Part shown: piece by piece, positions 45,881 through 55,599 of the stretch | Layout of the letters: each line of letters opens with the position of its first letter | How positions within the stretch are numbered: the first letter of the stretch is position 1 | Assembly (NCBI GenBank): GCA_009823505.1 | Contig: VZQC01012293.1 | Span: forward strand, 1,560,762 to 1,624,761 | DNA: 64,000 bases | Direction of reading: 5' to 3' | Origin: Rhizomys pruinosus | Taxonomy: Eukaryota > Chordata > Mammalia > Rodentia > Spalacidae | The notes under the pieces: model-generated | What the model was told of the DNA's origin: nothing | What the model saw: only the letters and a program-made list of their open reading frames with translations | Database searches by the model: none | Program-made: the position numbers and the translations under genes

Positions 45881-46255
45881 TTTTTTATTTATTTATTTTT
45901 CTCATTAGACTACTTTTATTCTACTTGATAAGTCTGGGTATATTGTTTTCATTTGCATTCAATTCTAGAAATTTCTAAATTTTCCATCTTGATTTTTTTC
46001 AGTAACTAAGTGCTCATTTAATAGTGTGGTATTTAAACTCCCTGAGTGTGTTTTCTTGTAATTACATTTTTTTGGCTTTTAAACATCATATTTCCTCTTT
46101 TCCCTAAGAAATTATTTACTAAAAGCATGTTTCAACTACTTATAATACTGACAATTTAAATAGATTTTTTTTTCTTCGATGCAGTCCTTCCTGTTGTTGT
46201 TGTTGTTTCCAATATGCATCACTCCCAACTGCTTGGACAAAAGCTCAAGGGGCTG
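45881..46255 (-). mobile_element. Possible old L1M-like fragment
   Basis: T-rich sequence with TTTCATTTGCATTCAATTCT and AATTTTCCATCTTGATTTTT resembles inverted ancient L1 ORF2 DNA. It sits between two younger L1 pieces. The assignment is tentative. Confidence 0.35.
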
Positions 46256-46347
46256 TGCACAAGAAATACTTACAACTAGGTAATTGGCACTAGCATCCAC
46301 AGATGAGGGATATCATTCGTCGTTTGTTTGTCTGGGACTGTGTTACT

Positions 46348-46806
46348 TCACTCAGCATGATGTCCTCTAGCTCCAGCCATTTTCCTACAAAGCTCATGAT
46401 GTCGTCTTTCTTTACTTTTAGATGCATAGAACTCCATTGTGTAGATGTACCACATTTTTTCTATCCACTCATCAGTTGAGGGGCATTTGGGTTGTTTCCA
46501 GCTCCTTGCTATTGTCAAGAGAGCTGAAATAAATGAGGCTGTGCATGTATCTCTGTGGTGGGGTGAGTCTTGAAGGTACATGCCTAGGAGTGGTATAGCT
46601 GGGTCAGGTGGCAAGTTCATTCCAAGTCTTCCAAAGGTTCTCCACACTGCTTTCCATAGTGGCTGTACCAGTTTACATTCCCACCAGCAGTGGATGAGTG
46701 TTCCCCTTTCCCCACAACCTCTCCAGCACTTGGTATCATTTGTTTTCTTGATCTTAGCCAGTCTTATTGGAGTAAGATGATATCTTAAAGTGGTTTTGAT
46801 TTGCAT
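46348..46806 (-). pseudogene. L1 ORF2 C-terminal cysteine-rich fragment
   Basis: A 152-codon frame holds [18 protein letters not shown], the CX3CX7HX4C-type cysteine motif near the L1 ORF2 C-terminus, followed by QPLWKAVWR. The motif itself is intact here. Upstream coding sequence is broken. Confidence 0.85.
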
Positions 46807-48278
46807 TTCTTAACGATTAGTGATGTTGAACACTTCTTTAAGGTGTTTTCTCAGCCATCTCTAATTCCTCTCTGTGAAGTCTCTGTTCAGCTCTTTGCTC
46901 CATCTATTGAGTGGGTCATTTTTTTTCTTTCTCTTGGTTTTTTAATTGAGTAGTTTATACATTCTGGAAATCAATGTTTGTCAGATGTGTTCTGTGAAGG
47001 TTTCCCCTCCCACTCTGTGGGATTTCTCCTCCCTTCCTTGATTGTTTTCTTTTGATGTAACAGAAGCTTTGTGAAGTTTAATGAGGTCCCATTTGTCAAT
47101 TGTCAACCTTAATTCTTGCACAGCTGCTGTCTGACTTAGGAAGCTCTTTTCCTACCCTATGTCTTGTAGTCTGCTGCCAACTTTTTCTTCCATTGCCTTC
47201 AGAGTTTGGGGTTGCACATTGAGGTCTTTGATCCATCTGGAGTTGACTTTCGTACAGGGTGAGAGGTAGGGGTTTAATTTCATTCATAATTTTCATATGT
47301 TGAACCATCCCTGCATCTCTGTATGAATCCAACTTGGTCATGGATGGATGATCTTCTTGATGTTGGGAGTGTATGCAATTTGCCAGTATCCTGTGTGAGA
47401 ATTTTGGCATCTGTGATCATTAGGAAGATGGGTCTATAATTCTCCTTTTTTAGTTTGTATCTTTGCCTGGTTTTGGTAATAGAGTGATGCTGGCTTCATA
47501 GAAGGAGTTGGAGAATTCGCCTCTGATTGTATCCCTATAAACATTTCAGTAATAGTGGTTGTAGGTCTTTTGAAATGTTTTTATAGAATTCTGCCGGTGA
47601 AACATCTGGGCCTGGGCTTTTTTTTCATTTGGGAGGTTTCTTATTACATCTTCAAATTTCTTCATGTATAATGGGCCTGTTTAAAACTGTCGATCTCTTC
47701 TTGGTTGAGCTTTGGTGATTCCCAGATTTCAGATATTCATCCATTTCTTTTTTTCTTTTTTTTTTTTTTTGATGTAGAAGATTTCCTGTATGGATTTTCT
47801 GAATCTTTTCCTTGTCTGTTGTGATATTTCCTTTCCATCATGGATTGTATTGATTTGGAGCTGTTCCCTCTTCTTTTTGGTTAACTGGGCTAGAGGTCTG
47901 TCTATCTTGTTTATTCTTTCACAAAAACCAACTTTTGGGATTCATTGATTTTTTGTATTGTTTTTCTTGTTTATATTTCATTGATTTCTGCTCTGATTTT
48001 TGTTATTTCTTCCTGTCTGTTGCATTTAGGGTTCATCTGTTGTTGCTCTCAAGTGCTTTTAGCTGTAGTGTGTTAAATCATTCACTTGTGCTCTTTCTGT
48101 TTTCTTATGTAGGCAACCCAGGGCTATAAAACTTCCCTCTTAGGACTGCTTAAAGGTATCCATAGGTTTTTGTTGTGTTGTATTGTCCAATTGCATTTCA
48201 GTTCCAGGAATGCATTTCTTTCTTTCTTTTTATCTCTCCTTGACCCATTCAATTATTCAAGAGTGTGTTGTTTTAGTC

Positions 48279-48509
48279 CTATGTGTTCTTGTAGCAGTAG
48301 GGCTTATCCTGGTGTTGATGTTGAGCTTTATTGAACTGTGGTCTGATAGAATGACATGAAATTATTTCAAATCTGTTTTGTATTTGTGGAGGTTTTCTTC
48401 TGTGTCCGCAGTATATGGTCGATTTTGGAGAATGTTCGCTGTGGGTGTGAGTAGAAAGTGTATTCTCTGGTATAGGGTGGAATATCCAGTAGATGTCTAT
48501 GAGGTCCAT
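48279..48509 (-). pseudogene. L1 ORF2 endonuclease-domain fragment
   Basis: The frame begins MDLIDIYWIFHP and later reads SKSTIYCGHRR-like and SIRPQ-like segments. These match, with changes, the C-terminal third of the L1 endonuclease, in which DLIDIWR, SKIDHILGH and SDH motifs carry catalytic residues. Several catalytic positions are altered here (for example SIRP in place of SDH), so it is inactive. Confidence 0.7.
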
Positions 48510-49136
48510 TTGGTGATCATATGTTCAGTTCAGATATCTCTCTGTTTATTCTTTGTCCTGTTGACCTGTCCAAAGGACTCAGTGGGGTATTGAAGTCCCC
48601 TACTATGAGTACTGGGGGTTAGTGTGTGACTTGTGGTCCTGGAGAATTTCTTTATAAAGTTTGGTGCACCAGAGTTTGGGGCATATATATTCATATTTGT
48701 GAAATCTTCTTGTGAATTGTTCCTTTGATAAAAATGTAATTGGCTTCTTTGTCTCTTTCTGATTTCTCTTACTTGAAGTCTATTTGTCTGATATTAAAAT
48801 AGAACACCCTGCTTTTTTTTGGTACCATTGCTTAGAATATTTTTTCCATCCTTTCACTTTAAGGTGGTGCCTGTCCTTTGGAGGTAAGATGTGTTTCTTG
48901 TAGACAGCATATCGATGGATTCTGTTTCCTAATCCAATCTCCCAGTTATGTCTTTTGATTGGAATTTAGTCCATAAATATTTAAGGTTATGACTGATAGG
49001 TTTTGTTGTTTCTTTTTGCCTTATTATCCATTTGTGGTTTGGGTTTTAGTTTTCTACTTCTGCAGTTTTGCTTTTATTGATTTCTGTTTCTAGGTGCCTG
49101 GGATGGTTGCTCCTTTCTTTTGTCCTTTGAATTGCT

Positions 49137-49328
49137 TCAAGTATTCTCTGAAGGGTTTGGTTTTCCGTACATGTATTCTTTCAATTTGTTTATGTCATGG
49201 AAGGTTTTTTCTCTCTTCTTCAACTTATAATTGACATTTTTGCTGGTATAGTAACCTGGGTTGGCATCTATTGTCTTTAACACTGGGAATGCTTTGCTCC
49301 ACTTCTTCTTGCTTTCATAGTTTTGCAT
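49137..49328 (-). pseudogene. L1 ORF1 C-terminal domain fragment
   Basis: The 63-codon frame carries KTIDANPGYYTSKNVNYKLK followed by KREKTFHDINKLKEY. This fits the C-terminal RNA-binding domain of L1 ORF1p, where an aromatic-rich strand precedes a charged strand with a FHD-like motif. It is separated from the N-terminal part by frameshifts. Confidence 0.65.
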
Positions 49329-50049
49329 GAGAAGTCAGTTGTAATTCTGATAGGTTTCCCTTATATAGGTCACTTGTTTGTTTTTCTCTTGTAGCTTTAA
49401 GGATTTTTGTCTTTGTTTTGGGTGTCTAGCATTTTAACTATGATGTGGCATGGAATTTCTCTTCTGATCTTGTCTGTTTGTGGAGTTCTTATGTGCTTCT
49501 TGTATTTTTATTGGTTTGCTTTTTTTAGTTTGGGAAGTTTTCATCTATTATTCTGTTGAAGATCTGATCAATATCAATTCTCTTGGGATTCTTCTCCTTC
49601 CTCTATTCCTATGATGTGGAGGTTTGATCTTTTCATAGTGTCCCAGGTTCCTGGTTGTTCCACTTTTGTGTATTTTTTTTATTTTTCATAATTCTTACTT
49701 GAGGTTTTTAGTTTGTTCTGCTTTTCCAGGTCTGATATTCTTTTTCTTCTTCCTCATTCTGCTTCTGAGGCTTTTTCCATTCCTTTCCTCTTGATTGGAT
49801 GAGTGTTTGATTTCCTTTTTCATTTCCTCTTCTGATTTCTTTAGTAGTTCTACTTCCTTTTGGAGCTTCTCATCTCTTTCTATAGCTCTTTGCTTAACTG
49901 GTGGTTTCCTTATCTTTTTTCAGCATGGGATCTTTTCAGTGTTTCTACTTCCTTCTGGAGTTTGTCATTCTCTCCTCTCTAGGTCCTTCTTTGAGTTCTT
50001 CATTCTCTTTTCTTAGTTCTTTGATTTGTTCTTTATAAATCTTGATTCT

Positions 50050-50253
50050 TTAAAGTATGTTCTCAATTGTTTTTTTGATATCTGTGTCCTTGGCCATCTC
50101 TAGAGGGATCCCACTGTAGGAATCTTCCATAGGGTTGGTAGAGTTTGGTGTGGGATTATCCTGCCCCTTTCTCATGTTGTCTCTCCTTTGTGTTCCTGGC
50201 ATATGGGCTTCTCCTTGCCTGTATTCCAATGTGAGCTCCAAATGCCTCTTCAC
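50050..50253 (-). pseudogene. L1 ORF1 N-terminal fragment
   Basis: A 67-codon minus-strand frame starting at 50253 is rich in polar and charged residues (GTQRRDNMRKGQDNPTPN) and is continued, in broken frames, by Glu/Lys-rich coiled-coil coding sequence down to about 49690. ORF1p is the RNA-binding trimeric chaperone of L1. The position just downstream of a 5' UTR-like region fits. The frame is interrupted and no intact protein is possible. Confidence 0.65.
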
Positions 50254-50515
50254 TGTGTTGAAGGCTTGCTTTGCTTGTCTCCTTTTGTTTATCCTTGGGG
50301 GGGGGGGCCTGCTCTTTAGCCGTCCCTGGTACCTGCGCTTCAGATGGTCTCAGAAGATCTCAGATCTCAAGACTCACATAACCCTATCTTTTATACCAGC
50401 TGGGAGGATAACTCTGCCACCACAGCCACAAAAGACAATAAGCCAAAGACAACTGGATTAAGGGATTAATGAGATTAAGTCGAACAAGAATCAGCCTTGC
50501 TGAAGCACCCAGTTC

Positions 50516-50543
50516 CTACCTACCTACCTACCTACCTACCTGA
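50516..50543. repeat. (TACC)n microsatellite
   Basis: About seven CTAC/TACC units near the 5' end of the minus-strand L1. Confidence 0.95.
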
Positions 50544-50585
50544 GCTTATTTCAACTGGTCCAGGGAGATCTTGGGAGATCAGCAG

Positions 50586-51008
50586 TTTTTTGAGTAGTTT
50601 ATACATTCTGGATGTTAATGCTAGGTCAGATGTATCAGTAGTGAAGATTTCCTCCCATCCTATCTGTTTTCTCTTCACTTCACTGGTTATTTCTTTGACT
50701 ATACAGAAGCTTTTGAATTTAACGAGTCTTCTCCTACACCTATGTCTTGTAGGTTGCTGCCAACATTTTTCTTGGATCACCTTCAGAGTTTTGGGATTCA
50801 TGTTGAGGTCTTCGATCCATTTGGAGTTGATTTTTGTGCAGGGCGAGAGGTAGGGGTTTAATTTTATTCTTCTACAAGTGGTGATTCACATTTGCCAGCA
50901 TCATTTGTTGAAGGATGCTGTCTTTCTTCTATTGAGTCTTCTTGGCCCCTTTGTCAAATATGAGGTGGGTGAAATTGTGTGGATCTTCAATTTCTGATTC
51001 TGACTTTT
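50586..51008 (-). mobile_element. Second L1 ORF2 fragment, minus strand
   Basis: GAGTAGTTTATACATTCTGG at 50593-50612 repeats the sequence at 46948-46967 of the neighbouring L1, and the following 400 bp is a parallel, diverged copy of its post-RT region (the 50532-50801 frame has RLVKFKSFCIVKE). It also includes sequence (TTCTACAAGTGGTGATTCAC onward) that the longer L1 lost in its internal deletion. It is therefore a separate L1 insertion. Confidence 0.88.
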
Positions 51009-51149
51009 TTTTGTTTTGAGACAGGGTCTCTCTGTAGCCCCAGCTGGCCTGTAACTCACTATGTAGACCATGCGGCCCTTGAACTCACAGAGATCCTCCT
51101 GCCTCTGCCTCCCTAGTGCTGGGATTACAGGCATGTACCAACACACCTG
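51009..51149 (-). mobile_element. B1 SINE inserted in L1, minus strand
   Basis: Inverted B1: GAGACAGGGTCTCTCTGTAG through GCATGTACCAACACACCTGG. GATTCTGACTTTT on the left (50996-51008) and GATTCTTGACTTTT on the right (from 51152) form a near-perfect target-site duplication with a one-base difference. Confidence 0.95.
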
Positions 51150-51165
51150 GAGATTCTTGACTTTT

Positions 51166-51320
51166 TTTTTTTTTTTTTTCGAGACAGGGTCTCCCTGGAA
51201 CCCCAGCTGTCCTGGAACTCACATTGTAAACCAGGCTGGCCTTGAACTCACAAAGATCCGCCTGCCTCTGCCTCCCTCCCAAGTGCTAGGATTAAAGGCG
51301 TGCGCCACCACACCCGGCAA
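51166..51320 (-). mobile_element. Second B1 SINE next to the first, minus strand
   Basis: Inverted B1 with CGAGACAGGGTCTCCCTGGA, ACCAGGCTGGCCTTGAACTC and AAAGGCGTGCGCCACCACAC. Sixteen-base target duplications GAGATTCTTGACTTTT lie at 51150-51165 and 51321-51336. It inserted into the right target-site duplication of the B1 at 51009, so it is younger than that one. A short CCTC duplication sits in the CCTCCCTCCCAAGTGC block. Confidence 0.96.
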
Positions 51321-51524
51321 GAGATTCTTGACTTTTAAGCAGAGGTTTTTTTGCAAAGAGAGCTGCAAGCTGCTTAACCTAGTTGTTTTTAACCAGGCAG
51401 GCAAATAACCAATCATTTTTTTTCTGCATTCTGGTATGGAGAGGGGATCTGTTTGTCTATCAGTCTTACATTAAGAAAGAACACCTTACTCAGATATTCT
51501 TTAGGCGTTTACATGTATATTAAC

Positions 51525-51890
51525 TACTTTCCTCATTGCTGTGACAATGACAAAGCAACTAAAGGAAGCAATAATGGAAGGAAGGGATTATTTTGGCTCA
51601 CATTGTGAAGGTACCATTCATCATGGGGTGACATAAAGGTAGCAGAAACTTGAGGTAGCTGGTCACATTGTACCACAATCAGGAAGCAGAGGGTGACAGG
51701 TGCTGCTGCTCAGCTTCCTTTTTCTTTCAATCTAGGTACTGGAGCTTGTGGGAGGGTGCTGCTGATATTCAGAGTGGGTCTCCTCACCCCAATTAACATA
51801 ATACAGAAAATTCCACACAGATATGCCCAGATATTTGTTTGTTGAGTGGTTCTCATTCCCATCAAGTTGACAGTGAAGATTAATTATACA
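51525..51890 (+). repeat. Interspersed rodent repeat, same kind as 17.35-18.29 kb
   Basis: ACTTTCCTCATTGCTGTGAC (51526-51545), then GATTATTTTGGCTCACATTG, ACCCCAATTAACATAAT, AGATATGCCCAGATATTTGT and CCATCAAGTTGACAGTGAAG give the full block order of a common rodent interspersed repeat. I recognise the layout but not the family name with certainty. Confidence 0.6.
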
Positions 51891-52284
51891 GTGTATAAAA
51901 TAATTTAAGTTTTAAAAGTTGGAAAATTTATTACTGTTCAATTTAGTCTTTCTGCATATATAATTGAAATCTCATTACCATGTCTTATGGAATATAAGGA
52001 ACTAATAACCATTTTGAAAATATGAAGTCCACATGGAAGAATATATTGAAAATGTGGAAAGGCAGGCACCCATGTAAGCCACAGACTATGGTTTACAGCA
52101 CATAAGAACAAAGAGTAGTCCAGTCCCTCCTTACCGAGCCCATCCTTTCTACTTTGGGAAAGCCAATCCTGGGACCCTCGCTCCCTATCTGAATCAGGAT
52201 TCTGTTCATTTTACATAGAAATTGGAGCTACTAAGAGATTGTTATTACATCACTTGCCATGATGTTGCCACACATTCAAGCAAT
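51891..52284. other. Unassigned non-coding sequence
   Basis: No repeat or gene recognised. Confidence 0.4.
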
Positions 52285-52825
52285 ATACCTAAAGCATCAT
52301 GTCACTACAATAAAGGACAAAAAGCAATCATCTTATTAAATATATAAATATCAATAAAATTCAACATCTTATAATGATCGAATATCTCAATAAATTCATT
52401 GTAGGAAAATGTATCTGTATGCCTTAAAGGGTGTATGTGGCGAAGTCACAGCTTAGCCTCATACCAAATGGGGAAAAATGTAACATCAGTCCTCTAAGAG
52501 ACACAAGGCAAGAACGTCCACACACATGACTCTTCTCACTGTGGCACTGGTGGTTGTATCTACAGCAATAAGTCAAGAGAAGGAACTGACAGAGATGAAA
52601 CAGAAAACCCAGAAGTCAAATTATTTCCATTTACAGGTAACAAGATTTTATAAAATCCAAAATCTAAAGACTTAACAAAGAAACACACATATGCACACAC
52701 CAAAAAAAACCAGAAAAATTAACTTAGTAATATTACAGGATAAAAAAATCAAAATGTGAAAATCAGTAACAACTTTATTCATTAATGAACTTTCTGAGGG
52801 AGAAATCCAAGAGAGCAATCATAGT
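52285..52825 (+). mobile_element. Old L1M-like ORF2 (reverse transcriptase) fragment
   Basis: Plus-strand blocks AATAAAATTCAACATCTTAT, CAAATGGGGAAAAATGTAAC, CACAAGGCAAGAACGTCCAC, then AGAAGTCAAATTATTTCCAT and a CAGTAACAACTTTATTCA-like segment follow the order of ancient mammalian L1 reverse-transcriptase coding DNA. The reading frame is destroyed. It is much more diverged than the L1s at 45-51 kb. Confidence 0.7.
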
Positions 52826-53939
52826 CAGGTGTGTTGGAAATTATCAAAGACCTTTAGAAAAATTTGTATTCTAGTCACTTTAGATATATTGCAGTCATTG
52901 ACCTCTGGGAAGATACATTAGTTTATCAATGCCCTCCTTTGAACTCCAGTGTCAGTATCTACATAAAATTTCACCAGCGGGTATGGACATTTGTTCTACA
53001 TACTCTGTGCTTGCTAGTATGTCCATGATCTCAATTCACCTTTTCTTTTAGAAAGTCTTTCAGAACAATTCTTAAAATAATCATTCCCCATTCTGGCATA
53101 ATTGTTTGGCCATTTTAATATGATTAGATTTTAATCTCTATGAAATATTAACCAAATTGGTCTGTTTACCCATTGTTTAATCCACAGAACGTATCTACAT
53201 TGGCATTCTCCCTACAAGTTTGTTTCTTTCACTGGGTCATGCATTTTCCTTTCAAGTTCTGTTTGGGGATGACAATCATCCTGATAGCTATATCACAGAA
53301 GTAATTACTTCCAGCAACTTTATTTCCTATTAATACTGAATGAGCTAATTGTGAGGTGATGCACTTATCATTTTATATTTAAAGTGTAGACTTATAATAA
53401 CATGCACCAAACAAAGTATTACTATAGAAGCAAAGTTGAGGAAAAGTTCATGAAATAATATTGGTCTATAGTAATTCTACTTTATTTTTCGTAATGATGA
53501 TCACAGTCTTTTAAGTTGATTTGATACTTTGGTATCAAACTTTGCTTTGATAATAATTTTGACTGATGATTATTTGAATTTTCAGTTAAAATACTGACAT
53601 AAGCATATTTATATTGTATAAAATACTTTCAAAATGGTAAATTTTGTGAAAGATTTGGGGCTTTATGCTACGAGCAGTAGGAATTTGTCAAAGAATTTTA
53701 AGTAAAGAAACAGAAGCTATTTGTCTATTTATTATCATTTTCCCTGAACTGCCAGCAGCTCAGGAGGCTGGTGTGCAGAGATTGTCTTTTCTCTTCTTGT
53801 CCTGCATGGTCAGAAGACAAATAGAATCTGAGAGTTTCAAAAGGGTAGAGCAAAGGTATATCAAACAACAAAGGAAAAGCACAGGTTAGGGAACTCATCC
53901 TACTTAGGGAGCTGCAGTTAAGAAATTTCAAAATAAAGA
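52826..53939. other. Unassigned non-coding sequence
   Basis: No recognised repeat or exon. A small perfect inverted repeat TTTGATAC/GTATCAAA lies around 53520-53540. Confidence 0.45.
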
Positions 53940-53955
53940 GCAAATTTACATTTTT

Positions 53956-54199
53956 TTAATTTTAATTTTTATTTATTTCTGTATGTGTATGAATGTACTG
54001 TCTGCATGCAAGTTTGTGCACCCGTGTCGTGCAATGCCGCGGAGGTCAGAAGAGGGTGTTGGATTCCCCTGGAACTGGAGTTCTCCTGGAATTGGAGTTT
54101 CAGATGGTTCTTGGCCACCATGTGGGTGCTGGGGATCGAACCCGGGTCCTCTGTAAGAGCGGTCGGCGCTCTTAAGCGCTAGGCCATCTCTCCAGCCCC
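53956..54199 (-). mobile_element. Young B2 SINE, minus strand
   Basis: A complete inverted B2 between GCAAATTTACATTTTT (53940-53955) and GCAAGTTTACATTTTT (54200-54215), a 16-bp target duplication with one mismatch. It has the doubled GGAACTGGAGTTCTCC/GGAATTGGAGTTTC block and a perfect B-box complement GGATCGAACCC. It is a recent member of the same subfamily as the copies at 9.4, 20.4 and 62.2 kb. Confidence 0.97.
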
Positions 54200-54215
54200 G
54201 CAAGTTTACATTTTT

Positions 54216-55365
54216 GTCATGTATGTTGTTATGCAAATTATTCTGTAATCTTAGCCAGTGGCTTAGTCTTTCAATAAAAACTGTAAAATAGGGCTTTTCC
54301 AGGATGGCAGCTCCTGAGGCAGCAGGTGCATTCTGAGAAGATAGGGCAAAGTTGGGGAGGGGGACTTAAGGGCCTCCAACATTGGAGGTGGTCCAAGGGC
54401 ATTTGGATCCTTAGGGACTACACTTTGGCACTACGGACAACGTCTGAGGGTGTCAGGAGACAACAGGGAAAGCCCTGTTTCAGCTGAGACTTTCTCCTAC
54501 GGAACCCAGGTATAGACCTTGGCAGAACCCAGTTACAGAACTTGGCGCCTGGCCCTGGAGGATTGGCTGGGAGATTAGGGGTGGTGTACGGTGGTTCCGT
54601 GAGTACATCTCACTGGGTGGGTAATTGGGTTTCATCCGCTTGGATGTGGGGAACTCCCACTGCATTGCAGGGGAAGGATTGTGACCCTCCAGCCCACAGG
54701 ACCAGAAGTGCCTGGGGCCCTTGGGGTGCAAGTCGCTTTCAGGTTTTTATTTTGTGGTGATGTGTTTGAACTGCCCTATTCAGCTGTATGGGCATAAATA
54801 TTGCAAAGTTTAGTAGAAAATAGATATTTTTTCTTTACTGAAGTGGTTAAATGTTCCTAGAGTGGAATGGTATAAACATTAAAGCCAGTTTACTAATGGT
54901 CTAAATGGGATTATAACCACACAGGGTTGTGGTTGGTTTTCGGTCCATTCCTGGCTTGTACTGGACTTCCAGTTGTAGATTTTTGCCCCTAAAGGGGCAT
55001 AGACAAGTATTGGGTTGCCTTTGACTACTGAAAGATTTTTTTTTTTGGTCTCTGTCTATTATGCAAATGTTACCTTTGATATCTGTTCTGCCCATTTCAA
55101 GATAACTTGACTCAAGAAAAGCTAGATTTACTTCCCTGAACTAGTGGCATGCACCCCAGAAGGAGACAGTTTGGACAGACTTGGAAAACTTCTTCAGCTT
55201 AATTCTGGTCAACAGGTATGTGCACTGTTATTACAAGCCCCCACCCCACCCCTGCTGGATGGTGGGACCCATGAGCTGTGTGGGTTTGGGCACAACTGCT
55301 TTGCAAATTGGTTTTACATGAAGGATGCTTGTACTCACAAATTATCACTTATTGTTAAAAAAAAA
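54216..55365. other. Unassigned segment, GC-richer than surroundings
   Basis: The part at 54300-54760 is clearly richer in G and C than the rest of the window and contains CGCTTGGATGTGGGGAACTC and similar. It could be an L1 or retroviral 5' region or a processed-transcript relic. Short open frames (72-83 codons at 54480-54760 and 74 codons at 55144-55368) have no motif I recognise. Confidence 0.35.
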
Positions 55366-55522
55366 TGAAAACAAAACAAAATCCCAAAACAAAAAAGCAG
55401 AGAAAGATGCAGAAAAGTTACGGAAGAATGCATGATCTGGGATGGGTAGGGATGGGGTGGGGGGAAGGGAAGGGGATATATGCCTGAACTGAATTGGAAA
55501 ATGATGTATGAAATACACAAAG

Positions 55523-55597
<75 letters not shown>
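55366..55597 (+). mobile_element. L1 3' end with 75-nt uninterrupted A tail
   Basis: GCAGAGAAAGATGCAGAAAA, then GAATGCATGATCTGGGATGG and GGGGTGGGGGGAAGGGAAGG match the L1 3' UTR pattern at 970-1080 and 28.68-28.77 kb. It ends in 75 consecutive A (55523-55597). An intact long A run suggests a recent insertion. The start of the element is uncertain; it may include part of the segment before 55366. Confidence 0.75.

Positions 55598-55599
<2 letters not shown>

Larger units (their letters stand above)
46256..50585 (-). mobile_element. Long L1 element, minus strand, with internal deletion
   Basis: On the minus strand, from high to low coordinates: a likely 5' UTR (50580-50260, with a TACC repeat and a G-run at about 50297-50306); ORF1 (50253-49080), with an N-terminal part, a Glu/Lys-rich coiled-coil part at 50050-49690 and a C-terminal domain near 49330-49130; ORF2 endonuclease (about 48900-48270); the start of the reverse transcriptase near 47350-47300; then a jump to the post-RT region (47290-46930) and the cysteine-rich C-terminus (46806-46348). 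The catalytic core of the reverse transcriptase is missing and many frames are broken. The 3' UTR is absent. It cannot mobilise itself. Confidence 0.88.

Noticed and set aside
50516..50543. Short regular repeats as a CRISPR-like array
   Set aside because: It is a pure TACC microsatellite with no spacers, in a mammalian genome.
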